64,000 nucleotides of DNA from Symbiodinium natans (GCA_905221605.1 CAJNDS010002431.1:30001-94000); one strand, 5' to 3'. Counted from the stretch's first letter, positions 28,201-39,135 are shown. Notes: a model not told the origin generated them from the sequence alone. A program made the numbers and translations.

Positions 28201-30605
28201 TTCTAGGGTTTAGGGTTTAGGGTTTAGGGTTTAGGGTTTAGGGTTTAGGGTTTAGGGTTTAGGGTTTAGGGTTTAGGGTGGAGATACGGTTTCAGTTCTC
28301 AGCTATTTGTTTTGTTAGGTTTGTTAATGGGAGCTTAGCCTATTTTTCGACTGGGAGGGGGTGGGGGCTAGGGTCTAGAGTTTAGGTTTTAGGTTCAGAC
28401 ATCAACGGTTATAAGGGTCGACGTCTGGGTATGGGGGGGGGGGGCAAGGGTTTAGGCAGGAGACTCCCTCTCCTCTGGCACGTTTGGACGCCTTTTGACA
28501 GGAAGTTCCTCCTCGCCGTAGTCCGCCATCGGAGCAACAAAGAAGCCCTAAACCCACCCTAAACCTTAAATTAGACCCCAAAACCCTAAACCCTACATCC
28601 TAAACCCTACGCCAAGTAACAAGAACCTACCCCAACTCTACGGTGTCCAGCACCTTCGGGGCTCGAGAGGGCGTCGTGGCGGCGTCCTGTACAGTCTCAG
28701 CCCGTCCATGGAGCGAGCTCGACAGCGTGCTCCCACGACAGATTCACGAACTCCCCTAAACCCTAAACCCTAAACCCTAAACCCTGGTACCAGAGGTCCA
28801 GAAACGGGCTGCCCATGCCGCTCTTCCCGGTCTTGCTTTCCTCCCCGGCAAATAACCATAAAACCCTATCCCCAAAACCCCCAGAACCCCCAAAAGCCCT
28901 AGGGCGTTTAGGGGTGTAGTTTTTTTGGGGGGTTTTGGGGGCGTTGGGGGGTAGTGCCTACACCCCAGAGCCCCAAAACCCAAAAACCCTACACCCCTAA
29001 ACGCCCTAAATCTATACCCCAATGTCCCAGCACCCCAAAACCTCACCCTAAGCGCCTTAAACCAACACCTCAAAGCCGCAAAACCCCTAAACCCAGAAGC
29101 CCCAAACCTTACACCAAAAACTGCCGCCATGAGCCTCCGAAGATCCCAAGACATTAAGTCCTCTCAATTCGGGTTTAGGGATGTTTAGGGTTTGGGGTTT
29201 AGGGTTTAGGGTTTAGGGTGTAGGCCTTAGGCTTTAGGGTTTAGGGTTTAGGCTTTAGGGTGTTTTTTAGGCTTTAGGGTGTAGGCTTTAGGCTTTAGGC
29301 TTTAGGCTTTAGGCTTTAGGGTTTAGGGTTTAGGGTTTAGGGTTCAGTGCTTGGGGTTTAGGGTCCCTTCAAGGCATCGGGGCGAAGAGGAACTTGGCCA
29401 CGCGCAGCACCGAAGCTGACGTTTTGGTCATCTGGGACGATGACGACGCAGCTGGGATGCATTGCGGCTGAAGGGCCATCGGCTTGCTAAGGTCGTTTAG
29501 GGTTTAGGGTTTAGGGTTTAGGGTTATAGGGTTATAGGGTTCAGGGTTTAGGGTTTAGGGTTTATTGTTTAGGGTTTAGGGTTTAGGGCTTCAATTTGGG
29601 TAGTTCTCTAAATTAGGGTCACTTTTTGGGTCCCCTGTATCATGTGGCACCTTTGTAATCAGGACCCTAAAAGGAACCCGTACTTAGAGAACTACCCCAG
29701 TTGCGTAGGGGGTCGACTGGTTTTTGGGGCAGTCCTGGAAACCACATACACCCCATAAACCCTATAAACCCTGCAAACCCGTCAAGCCATGTAATGAAAG
29801 CCCATACCCCCAACCCTATACCCTATAAACCCTATACCCTATAAACCCTAAACCCTCAACCCTAAACCCGCAACCCTAAACCCTAAGCCCTAAACCCCTT
29901 ACCCTAGACCCTAAACCCTAAACCCTCTACCAGGTCTTCACGCGGGATCGCATCCGCAGGCAGGTGCAGCATCTCTTCGGCCGGACCCCGAGCTGTGCAG
30001 GGTTTTAGGGTTTTTGAGGGGTTAGGGTTTAGGGTTTAAGGTAGAGTTTGGGGAGTTGAGGGTTTGGGGTGTCGATTTTGGGTTTTAAGATTGGGTTTCA
30101 GGGTTTTGGTTCCTAAATCTGAGGGTTTGGGGTTTAGGGTTTTGGTTCCTAGATTTAAGTCTGAGCCTGCAACTCCACCTCTATACTGAGGTCCTGAAGA
30201 GGTGAACTGCTCTGGCATCGAAGTGTCGTCCTTCTACTCCGTGCCGACCAAGGCCCTCTTGCAGGGCATTTAAGGACCTTAAGTTTGTAAGACCCTTAAC
30301 CCTGAATCCTAAACCCTAAACCCTTGTACAAAACCCTGAACCCTAAACCCTATAGAGCCTAAACCCTACGCGAAGGGCTTCAAGGTCGTAGTAGTCCCAA
30401 AATGCTTGCGTACTTCTCTCTACTTTCTCCACATAAGTTGGCACAGCAGGTGACTATCACTCGCAGGGGCTAATGCGCAGGTTTTAACGTCGTCCCACTG
30501 AGTGCAATGTTGCCCAAACCCGAGACCCTAAACCCTGCCAGGAGCTGACTGTGCGCCCATTTGGTGCAGAGCCGATGGTGTTCGCTTCTCGCTTGGGATT
30601 TGGGG
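25149..30605 (+). CDS. Secretory-pathway family 2 glycosyltransferase
   Basis: Exons joined in phase: 25149-25202, 25370-25411, 26473-26529, 27658-27681, 28133-28178, 29374-29447, 29934-29996; probable further exons at 30202 and 30542. It starts MRAALLLLTLASATRWPS (signal peptide or anchor). VQMVTYKRPKLLLE|ALGQVA then LQSYEGDIEVVVV|DDSPES gives the GT-A nucleotide-binding strand. KDVRYIYLPDRM|SIGAKRN then LATRSTEADVLVIWDDDD holds the IG.KRN segment and the DDDD (DxD-type) metal/sugar-nucleotide site. VFTRDRIRRQVQHLFGRTPS follows. The order matches GT2-type transferases; donor and acceptor are unknown. 5' splice sites are GT, GC, GA, GC, GC, GC. The 3' end is not defined. Confidence 0.85.
26161..26202. 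repeat. C-run directly followed by A-run
   Basis: About 15 C are followed by about 26 A. It lies in a glycosyltransferase intron. Such paired homopolymers are frequent in the window; their exact lengths are unreliable. Confidence 0.9.
26640..26920. repeat. Uniform (TTTTGGGG)n octamer array
   Basis: About 10 copies of GGGGTTTT (26817-26895) are followed by five GGGGTTTC copies. A 22-base G-run lies upstream at about 26640-26660. The unit equals the telomere repeat of some ciliates, but here it is one more local variant next to TTTAGGG repeats. The Gly/Phe/Trp-rich open frames here are repeat read-through. Confidence 0.95.
29374..29447 (+). CDS. Glycosyltransferase exon carrying the DDDD metal-binding motif
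   Basis: The exon follows TTCAAG and reads IGAKRNLATRSTEAD then VLVIWDDDD. It stops exactly after the fourth Asp codon at GAC|GCAGCTG, a GC-type donor. The next exon (29934) continues VFTRDRIRRQ in phase 0, as expected after the WDDDD motif of this family. This is the best single piece of evidence for the gene's identity. Confidence 0.85.
29598..29698. mobile_element. MITE-like element, family H
   Basis: Inverted ends GGGTAGTTCTCTA and TAGAGAACTACCC enclose about 75 bp, with inner TTAGGGTC / GACCCTAA arms also complementary. It lies in the glycosyltransferase intron 29448-29933, next to a TTTAGGG array. Confidence 0.8.
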
Positions 30606-31062
30606 GCGCAGGGAACCACTATAGGTTTAGGGTTTAGGGTTTAGGGCTTAGGGTTTAGGGTTTAGGGTTTAGGGTTTAGGGTCATGGGATTTTTCGCCTT
30701 GGACCCCTAAGGTTGCACCCTTGGGTTTGGGACCCTTTTGAAAGATCCTTTAAGGGAATATAAGGGCCATATTGGGGGTATAATGTCAAGGGTCCCTCTT
30801 TAGGGGTACATGGTCAGGCCCTTGACACGACCCCTTCCCCCCTCCCCCCCCCCCCCCCCCCCAACCGCCCCCCGCCCCCCAAAGATTTTCAAGGCAACTA
30901 CCCCCCACCCCTTCAGGGTTTAGGGTTCAGGACTTAGGGTTTAGGCTTAGGGTTTAGGGCGTGGTTTTTAGGGGCTTGCCCTAAACCCTAAACCCTAAAC
31001 CCTAAACCCTAAACCCTAAACCCTCTTTTACTATGTATATTTAAACCCTAATGACCTTCGTC

Positions 31063-31622
31063 GGCAAATGGTTTTTTTCCACCCGGGGGGGGGCCCTAAA
31101 CCCTGACCCCCTTCGTCGGCAAATGGTTTTTTTCCACCCAGGGGGGGGCCCTACCACCCGGGGGGGGCCCTAAACCCTGACCCCCTTCGTCGGCAAATGG
31201 TTTTTTTCCACCCGGGGGGGGCCCTAAACCCTGACCCCCTTCGTCGGCAAATGCCCGGGGGGGCCCTAAACCCTGACCCCCTTCGTCGGCAAATGGTTTT
31301 TTTCCACCCGGGGGGGGCCCTAAACCCTGACCCCCTTCGTCGGCAAATGGTTTTTTTCCACCCGGGGGGTCCTAAACCCTGACCCCCTTCGTCGGCAAAT
31401 GGTTTTTTTCCACCCGGGGGGGACCCTAAACCCTGACCCCCTTCGTCGGCCAATGGTTTTTTTCCACCCGGGGGGGCCTTAAACCCTGACCCCCTTCGTC
31501 GGCAAATGGTTTTTTTTTCCGCTCGGGGGGGCCCTAAACCCTGACCCCCTTCGTCGGCAAATGGTTTTTTCCACCCGGGGGGGGCCCTAAACCCTGACCC
31601 CCTTCGTCGGCAAATGGTTTTT
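31063..31622. repeat. Minisatellite, about ten units of 45-62 bp
   Basis: The unit contains CCCTAAACCCTGACCCCCTT, CGTCGGCAAATGG, a T-run and CCACCCGGGGGGGG. It mixes a telomere unit with unique bases. Length changes between units are mainly in the T- and G-runs, and one unit (about 31251) lacks the TGGTTTTTTTCC part. The 192-codon minus-strand open frame (Gly/Arg/Lys/Pro-rich) is a by-product of the repeat; there is no other sign of coding. Confidence 0.95.
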
Positions 31623-31689
31623 TCTATTTGGGGCATAGGGTTTAGGGCTCGTAGGGTTTGGGGCATAGGGTTTAGGGCTAAATTTTGCA

Positions 31690-32223
31690 CCCAAAACACC
31701 CCAAATGAGGGGGACCCCAGCATCGGCAAGGGTCCCAGTTAAAAATGCGATGTTTTAGTACTGAAATCGACGGTTCTGGGTGGCTTCTCGTTTTCTGGAT
31801 TTTTGACCAAAACCGAGCTTCACCGGCTTCAGGATTTCAAGTTTTTTCATGTTCTGTCAAGGTTTTTCAAAGTTTTTCAGTGTTTTTTAAGGTTTTCCAA
31901 TGTTTTTCAGGGTGTTTCAGGGTTTTTTAACCCTCAATTCTGATGACGGGCCATTCCGGCGACCTTTTCACAGCCTAGTTTTGGTCAAGGGGGGGTCGTA
32001 TTTTCCAATTTTAAAGGCAAAATAGTCTTCGGAGACCCCCCCTTGCCTCAAACTCCGACCCCCCCCTTGAGAGGGAAAGTTTGCCTCCCAAAACACCCCA
32101 AATGAGGGGGACCCCAGGATCGGCAAGGGTCCCAGTTAAAAATGCGATTTTTTAGTGCTGAAATCGACGGTTCTGGGTGGGCTCTCGTTTTCTGGATTTT
32201 TGACCAAAACCGAGCCTTCACCG
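31690..32223. repeat. Pair of about 135-bp direct repeats, 397 bp apart
   Basis: 31690-31825 and 32087-32223 are about 95% identical (CCCAAAACACCCCAAATGAG ... TGGATTTTTGACCAAAACCG). The intervening DNA has an AGGTTTTTCAAAGTTTTTCAG-like array of TTTTTCA units (31830-31930). The layout resembles flanking direct repeats, but there is no coding sequence between them, so a plain duplication is as likely. Confidence 0.85.
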
Positions 32224-33590
32224 ATCGGGGCTTCTAAACCGTAGGGTTTAGGGCCCTAAGAGCATAAAGGACTTATTGCGGGCCTTAGATTAGATTTCGG
32301 GTTTTGGGTCCGTTAAAAACTAAAATATTTTGGACCAATTGGACTTTGAGCTTTAAGCCTACCGGGAAAGTATTGAGTGAACTTTATATTTTCTCAATGT
32401 TATGGGTTTCTTGGGTGGGTGGGATTTTTTTCCAAGGCTTGACAAGCTGCTTGACTAGTGAATGCTCGGACTTGAGATGCTGAACCCTAAACCCTAAACC
32501 CCAACACCTTAAATGCCCTGATAGCTGCTGAGCCTGAGCCCATAAGGAGAACACGCTGTGCTTCACCCGGTCATGGTGGGAAGGCACCAAGCTTGATGGA
32601 GAGCCTAAACCCTAAACCCTAAACCCTAAACCCTAAACCCTAAACCCTAAAACCCTAAAACCCTAAAACCCTAAAACCCTAAACCCTAAACCCTAAACCC
32701 TAGACCCTAAACCCTAAAGTTTAGGTTTCCGGAGTCACAGGCCACAGGGTACGGGGGCGGCGAAGGCTGCAAGGGCTTTAAGGGCTTGGGTTCATCGGTC
32801 CTTCTAGGGGCATTCATTATTCTCCCTAAACCCTACACCCTAAACCCCAAACCCACAGACTGTGGACGAACCTAAAACCCTAAACCCTAAACCCTAAACC
32901 CTAAACCCTAAACCCTAAACCCTAACCCTAAACCCGGTGTCCGGGTCTAGGTTTTAGGGTTTAGGGCTTGTAGGGCATTGGGATCCCAGAGTCGAGTCTC
33001 CACCACGGTTCCTCCCCCCCTTCCCGGAAACCCTGGGAGAGTTTGTTTGTTAGTTGAGGGTTTATCGGTTTTTGTTGGCTTTCGGGCATAGGGTTTAGGG
33101 TTTAGGGCTAGGGTTTAGGGTGTATAGGGTTCCAGGTAGAACCCAACTCCTTTGCAGCCGGTCGGTTCTCCAAATTTGTCTCCTTTTCTGGGCCCGCATG
33201 ATGGCAGGATTCGACGAGGGACCCTTCCTACCCTTACAACCCACATGTCCCAAAATGGTACATCCTAATGCTCTAAGCCCGCGGCCCCAACCCTAACCCT
33301 AAACCCTAAAACTTAGAAGCCCTAAACTCTAAACTCTAAACTCTAAACCCTAAACCCTAAACCCTAAACCCTAAACCCTAAACCTTAGAAAACCTAAGCC
33401 CATCCTTCAGAAGATCTTTGCGCCACAAGGCGGTGGCCACGGCTTTGGAGAAGCATGGGAGGCCTCCTCGCGTTTGTAAGCTGGGTTGAGGTTTAAGGTT
33501 TAGGGTTTAGGGTTTAGGGTTTAGGGTTTAGGGTTTAGGGTTTAGGGTTTAGGGTTTAGGGTTTAGGGTTTAGGGTTTAGGGCTTAGGCT

Positions 33591-35640
33591 TTAGGGCTTA
33601 GGCTTTAGGGTTTAGGCTTTAGGGTTTAGGGTCTAAATAGGGTTTAGGGATTAGGGGTTGTTTTCGTGCGTGCAGAATCATCCTGTAGGGGCTTGCAAAA
33701 AGCCGCGCAGGCCCCAGGGTTTAGGGTTTAGGGTTTAGGGTTTAGGGTTTTAGGTTTTTAGGGTTTAGGTTTTAGGGTTTAGGGTTTAGGGTTCAGGTTT
33801 CCCCGTCTCTTGAGCACTACCAAAGGCCTGACGCAGGTCCCGCAAGGCATGAAACCTTTGCGGAAAACTCACCATAAGCCATGAACCTAAAAGCCCCGAA
33901 CCCTAAACCCTAAACCTATAGGCCCCTAAGAAAACGTACCTATATATTATATTATCCTACATTTTTGAATAAACCTAAAGCCATTGAAACCCTGAAAACC
34001 CTAAACAAACTAAACAATCCCAAAAAGTCCCTAAACCTATATGCCCCTTAAGCAAAAACACCTAAGCCCTCAGCCCTAAGCCCTAAACCCTAAACCCTAA
34101 ACCCTAAACCCTAAACCTATACAGCCTGAAGCTCTCCCAGGTTTCTGGGCAGGGGGAGGGCACCTTGGAACCCTGGTGGAGCCTCGGCTCTGGGAGAGGA
34201 GTTTAGGGTTTAGGGTTTAGGGTTTAGGGTTTAGGGTTTAGGGTTTAGGGTTTAGGGTTTAGGGTTTAGGGTTTAGGGTTTAGGGGTAGACATGGAGACT
34301 TTCCAGAAGTGTGTTTAGGGATTTATAAGGTTTTGTTGGAGTTGTTTTTGGTTTTTTTTGGGTTGCAGGGTTGCGTTTCGGGGTTTTTAGGGTCGAGGTT
34401 GTAGGGTTGGGGGTGTCGGGTGCAGGGTGTTGTTAGTCTTCAGCTTCGGGCGTGCGATTCGATTGGGCTCGAGGGTTCAGAGCTTCGGGACTCTGGGATG
34501 TAGGTTATAGGGTTCCTAAGGGGGGTTCAAGGCGGGTTGTGTAAATGCTCCCTCCCTAAACCCTAAACCCTAAACCCTAAACCCTAAACCCTAAACCCTA
34601 AACCCTACTACTCCCTAAGACCCTAGGTGCCTCCCCATAATAAGGCTTGGCGTTCATGCTGACCCCAGGTTTAGGGCTCAGGGCTTAGGGCTTAGGGCCT
34701 AGGGTTTAGGGTTCAGGGCTTAGGACTTCGGGCTTAGGGCTTAGAAGCCCTAAACCCTACCCTTGAACCGCTGCACCCGAAGCCCCAAACCCCTTAAAAA
34801 ACCCTAACCTCGAAACCCTACACTAACTATTCGGCCCCTGGAAGTATAGTAGGGTTTAGGGTCTAGGGTTTGGGGTTTGGGGTTTGGGGGTTTGGGGTTT
34901 GGGGTTTGGGGTTTGGGGTTTGGGGTTTGGGGTTTGGGGTTTGGGGTTTGGGGTTTGGCAGGCTTTAGGTTTGGGCTGTTGGTGCGGCTTCGGTGCAAGT
35001 TCCAAGCTCCCAGGAGCGAGGTGAAACCCCTACTCGGCCAAGAGGAGCGCTCTCGCAACGTTTGGGGCCGTAAACATTTAGCACCAAACCCTAAACCCCA
35101 AGCCCTAAACCCTAAACCGTAAACCCTAAACCCTAAACCCTAAACCCTAATCCCTAAACCCTAAACCCTAAACCCTAAACCCTAAACCCTAATCCCTAAA
35201 CCCTAAACCCTCAACCCTAAACCCTCAACCCTAAACCCTAAACCCTAAACCCTAATCCCTAAACCCTAAACCCTCAACCCTAAACCCTCAACCCTAAAAC
35301 CCTAAACCCTACTATACTTCCAGGGGCCGAATAGTTAGTGTAGGGTTTCGAGGTTAGGGCTTCTTTTAAGGGTTTGGGGCTTCGAGGGTCTGAACCCTAA
35401 ACCCTAAACCCTAAACCCTTGAACCCTAAACCCTAAACCCTAAACCCTAGGCCCTAAGCCCTAAAGAGACGGGGAAACCTGAACCCTAAACCCTAAACCC
35501 TAAACCCTAAAACCCTAAACCCTAAACCCTGGGGCCTGCGCGGCTTTTTGCAAGCCCCGACAGGATGATTCTGCACGCACGAAAACAACCCCTAATCCCT
35601 AAACCCTATTAGACCCTAAACCCTAAAGCCTAAGCCCTCA
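33591..35640. repeat. Large imperfect inverted repeat (two nested arm pairs)
   Basis: Outer arms: about 33591-33811 and 35463-35640 are reverse complements, including GTGCGTGCAGAATCATCCTG and TTCAGGTTTCCCCGTCTCTT. Inner arms: about 34776-34862 and 35306-35392 are reverse complements, including AACTATTCGGCCCCTGGAAG. About 0.9 kb is present between the left arms and about 70 bp between the right arms. Telomere arrays fill the rest. Confidence 0.8.
34866..34957. repeat. Uniform (GGGGTTT)n array
   Basis: About 12 copies of the seven-base unit GGGGTTT lie here, distinct from the surrounding TTTAGGG. A similar array interrupts the element at 56638-56818. Confidence 0.95.
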
Positions 35641-37213
35641 ACCCTAAACCCTAAACCCTAAGCCCTAAACCTGAAACCCTAAACCCTAAACCCTAAACCC
35701 TAAACCCTAAACCCTAAACCCTAAACCCTAAACCCTACACCCTAAACCCTAAACCCTAAACCCTAAACCCTAACCCTAAACCCTAGGTTAATTTAGGGAT
35801 CCGGATCAGCTTCAGGAACTTCAGAAAGCAAGCAAGCAACAACAGAGTATTTGTAAGTTTATTTTTTGAAGGCTGTTTCTTCGCTACACGGAGAAGGAGT
35901 CGAAGGTTCAAGGGCTCTTGGGTTTCAGAGTTTTTAGGATTTTGGCTTGTGGGCTTCAGAGCGTTTAGGGTGTAGGTTTGAGGGCCAAGGACCTTTCGGA
36001 TGTAGGGTTGAGGGCTTAGGGCAGCGGGTTGACGACCCTAAACCGGAACTCGCTAAGCCCTGTTTTTTTTTTTTTTTGTGTGAAAATCTGGCCAACTCTA
36101 AAACCCTGCTCTCCAACACACTTGGATGAATTTCGAACCTGGGGTCTGTTTGGTATCTTCTTTTCTTAGATTTGCTAAGGAACTACTTATGTTGAGTTAC
36201 CGCAAAAGGTGTACGAGATTATGTGCTTTCTTGCCCTACCATGGCCATGGGAACTCAACAAAATCTCCTGAACAATCAAGCCCAGCATAGGTCGTTTTCG
36301 GCTTTTCACCAATCTGTACCCTGAATCCTCAACCCGAAACCCCAAACCCAAGGAACCTTGGGTTGTCCAGGGTGCATAAGGGGTATGTATATAAGGGGTC
36401 GCGTCCCCATTTCAGGGTCCAACAAAAGGGACCCTCAACCCTACTTAGGCCGGGTGGGGCGGCGGCGCCTAAGCCCCTCGACCTCGATGGCGCAAGCCGA
36501 CCAAGGCCCTTCGCCCACCTCCCACAGCTCGGAGGTCCCTAAACCTTAAATCCTAAACCCTAAACCCTAAACCCTAAACCCCTCAGAGTAGTTTCTGGGA
36601 GGAGCCATTCCTCTACATCTACCTGCCATCTAGCGCCTCGGGCGGCTCTGCGCTCAACAAGGACTTCCTTGACTGGGTCTAGGGGGTTTAGGGTTTAGGG
36701 TTTAGGGCTAAGGGTTAAGGGTTTAGGGTTTAGGGTTTTGGGGGACAGGCGCTCGGGGGCTCGGCTTGGGAATCTGGAGCCTAAACCCTAAACCCTAAAC
36801 CTTGGTTTCAGAGCCGTCAGTGGTTCACTAAGTTAGAAGCGGTGCAGTGGGTTGTTTTTGTATGGCTAAAAAAAAGTTAGGGGAAGCCAAGGTGTCACAT
36901 CGAGAGCCGCCTGCGGCTTACGGATGCTTGCGGCTTGCATTTAGGCGTAGAGCTTTGTCAGCGGGTTTGGGGTTTAGGGTTTAGGGTTTAGGGTTCAGGG
37001 TTTTTAGGCTACAGGATGACTGCAGAAGTGCCTCGTCTAGTTTCAGGCTCAAGCCATTAGAGTGACAGAGACGACAGAGCACCATACTCCCACGGACGAG
37101 AATGTAGTTTCCAGACGGCCTTGTAGAAGATCGAGCACGAGAAGTGCGATTAGCCTGATCATGAGGACTATTTTCGGTCAGTCCTAATGAACTTTAGAGC
37201 TTCACAGTGCAGC

Positions 37214-37893
37214 ATGCCCGGTTTTCCATGGCTGGCGAGGCTTGTGTCGCTTGGCCTTTGCGTGGTGGGCACTGGCTTCACTTTCTGGAGAGAACTGCCG
37301 CTCGAGAGTTGCGATGGCAACTCTCAGGAGGACCCGTGGCGCTGGGCAGAGATACATGACAACGAAAGTTTGGATGGCCTCTGAATCTTGGTAGTCCAGT
37401 GGTAGCCTCTTCCTTTTTTTCCCCCACCTTCGGTGTGGGGTTCTTTGATTTTAAACTCAACTCTTCTGCTCGCCCGGAGCTCTCCTCCTCGCCGGTCTAC
37501 TCCTCGCTCATCCCTGGAGTCCCCAACCCCAGGGTGGCCCAACCTTAGAGTGTCCTTGGAGTGCCCAAATGCAGTGTGTCCCTGAGTGTCCTTGGAGTGC
37601 CCAACCCCAGTGTCCCTGGAGTGCCCAACCGCCGAACCGCAGAGTGTATCTTGGAGTGTCCCTGGAGTGCCCAGTGTCCCTGGAGTGCCCAACCCCAGTT
37701 GCAAGCAAAGACTAAGAAAGCGTACTTGAATCAAGGTGCCTGTGTTTGAGTGTCTTATTTGCGTTGTTTCCTTTTAACGAGGATCAAGGTGGGGTTGTTC
37801 GAAGTAAAAGAATGAATGTTTTGGATGACCTCTGTATCTTAGTACCCCAGTGGTAGTTTTATTATTGATATTGTTGTTGTTGTTGTTATTATA

Positions 37894-37924
<31 letters not shown>

Positions 37925-38848
37925 GTTTTTTTTTTTTTTGGGGGGGGTAAGGTTTCCTTTGTAAAGTAACCAACCCCAAGAAGGGTACCCTGACTATGAT
38001 ATGGTTCCTGGGCTACTAAGGCACAAATTCATCATTGTACGCCACAAGGGACGACCTCAACGGCAACTTGCCGCAGGGCACCTACCACGACGTGTTCTGC
38101 CGCTTGCATTGTCCTGCCAGCTCCGCACAGGACATTGCCTTGAGGGTTTAGGATTTAGGGTTTAGGGTTTAGGGGTTTAGGGTTTAGGGTTTAGGGTTCA
38201 GGTCCGGCCAGCTCCGCACAGGACATGGGCATCAACGTTTCCTGCTACATGACGCAGCAGACCTGCGAGGAGGATCCAACACGTCGAACATGAATAGGCG
38301 TGTTTGGTATCGACTTGTTGCATGCAACTCCTAAACACGCAATCACAACCCCCAACCCTGGGCTTCTAAATGCGGCACAGGACCGATCGCCAGTCTTGGG
38401 CCCTGTCCTGATTCCAGAATCTGACAGGGGCTGCTGTGCAGTGGTGACTTGCTGATTCTGAGTGAGAAGTCTGGATTTCTTGATTTAGGACTTAGGAAGT
38501 TCGGTACCTTATAGGGTTTGAGGAAGTCCGTACCCTATGCTGTTCCTCCTTGAAGAAGGGTTTGTGTTAATTCGGGGGGGGGGGATATAGGGTAGCTAGT
38601 TTCCGTACTTCCCTACATAAGAGAACCCTAAACCCTAAATCCTAAACCCTAAACCCTAAACCCTATGTACCAAGGTGAGCTCGGCAGCCGACATGGTGCA
38701 CACCTCGGATTCGGGCGCCATGGTTTGGTGCCCTGGGATGACGAGCCCCACAACTCCCTCGCGCTGCGTGAGCAGCGGGGTCACCAGCGGATCGTTGGTC
38801 CTTCGAGCTATCCTGGGGCCCTTTGTGTTGCTGGCTCTTTGGATTTAA
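37214..38848 (+). CDS. Small secreted, possibly GPI-anchored protein (complete, 4 exons)
   Basis: Exons 37214-37367, 38021-38130, 38222-38272 and 38675-38848 (TAA at 38846) join in phase to 162 codons. The start MPGFPWLARLVSLGLCVVGT is a signal peptide. The mature part has Cys in ESCDGNS, VFCRLHCP, VSCYM, QTCEE, VWCPGM and SRCVSSG. The end SGSLVLRAILGPFVLLALWI is a hydrophobic tail after small residues, as in GPI-anchored proteins. ATG 37214 is preferred over the in-frame ATG at 37187 because AG (GTGCAG, ending 37212) directly precedes it and may be the trans-splice acceptor. The family is not recognised. Donors are GT (37368), GA (38131) and GA (38273). Confidence 0.65.
37368..38020 (+). other. 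Intron 1 of the secreted-protein gene, with a family E element
   Basis: It starts GTTTGGATGGCCTCTGAATC and contains a near copy of its own start at about 37819 (GTTTTGGATGACCTCTGTATC). Between them is a minisatellite of CCTGGAGTGCCCAACCCC-like units (37512-37700). A (TTA/TTG)n stretch, (AT)n, a T-run/G-run block and the family E element ending GGGCTACTAAG at 38020 follow. The minus-strand open frame at 37324-37734 is minisatellite read-through. Confidence 0.6.
38131..38221 (+). repeat. 91-bp GA-AG intron: telomere array flanked by a 20-bp exon duplication
   Basis: Exon bases GCCAGCTCCGCACAGGACAT occur at 38116-38135 and again, unchanged, at 38207-38226. Between them is a TTTAGGG array (about 38146-38200). 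Cutting at CACAG|GACAT in both copies removes 91 bp and restores one frame (..CPASSAQ|DMGINVSCYM..). The intron begins GA and ends AG. Confidence 0.85.
38492..38615. mobile_element. Inverted-repeat element (single copy, low certainty)
   Basis: The left end TTAGGAAGTTCGGTACC and right end GTTTCCGTACTTCCCTA are imperfectly complementary. A further copy of the arm is at 38521-38540. It lies in the last intron of the secreted-protein gene. Confidence 0.45.
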
Positions 38849-38854
38849 GATTTA

Positions 38855-38931
38855 GGGTCTGTAGGGTCTGTAGGGTCTGTAGGGTCTGTAGGGTCTGTAG
38901 GGTCTGTAGGGTCTGTAGGGTCTGTAGGGTT
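38855..38931. repeat. Uniform (GGGTCTGTA)n nonamer array
   Basis: About eight copies of a nine-base unit run directly into ordinary TTTAGGG heptamers. It begins immediately after the stop codon region of the secreted-protein gene, so it lies in the 3' untranslated or downstream region. Confidence 0.95.
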
Positions 38932-39135
38932 TAGGGTTTAGGGTTTAGGGTTTAGGGTTTAGGGAGTACATGGGCCGTAATTCCCGACTTCCCTAGAAAG
39001 AGCCAACAAGTGCTCTTTTCATGGTGGAAGCCGAAACGGCCTCTGAGCGCAAAGTCGACAGGGCTGACGCCTTTTAAGCAAGGAAGAAACACACCTTTTT
39101 CATCCGTTCTTCTGAGCCAACCTTAACCCTAAACC

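Larger units (their letters stand above)
30606..37186. other. Repeat-dense spacer or introns with a few exon candidates
   Basis: It holds the 31.06-31.62 kb minisatellite, the 31.69/32.09 kb direct repeats, long telomere arrays (33490-33575, 34201-34286, 35107-35300), the large inverted repeat 33.59-35.64 kb and a TTTGGGG array (34866-34955). Possible exons are 33430-33478 (AVATALEKHGRPPRVCK), 34135-34195 (FWAGGGHLGTLVEPRLWE) and 36575-36682 (FWEEPFLYIYLPSSASGGSA then LNKDFLDWV, TAG). They may be late exons of the glycosyltransferase gene, but no link was proven. Confidence 0.45.

Noticed and set aside
31151-31729. 192-codon minus-strand open frame as a repeat protein gene.
   Set aside because: It exactly follows the minisatellite, has no start context or splice support, and its composition is that of the repeat.
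31690-32223. LTR retrotransposon with short LTRs.
   Set aside because: The repeats are only about 135 bp, with about 260 bp of non-coding DNA between them and no primer-binding site or polymerase sequence.
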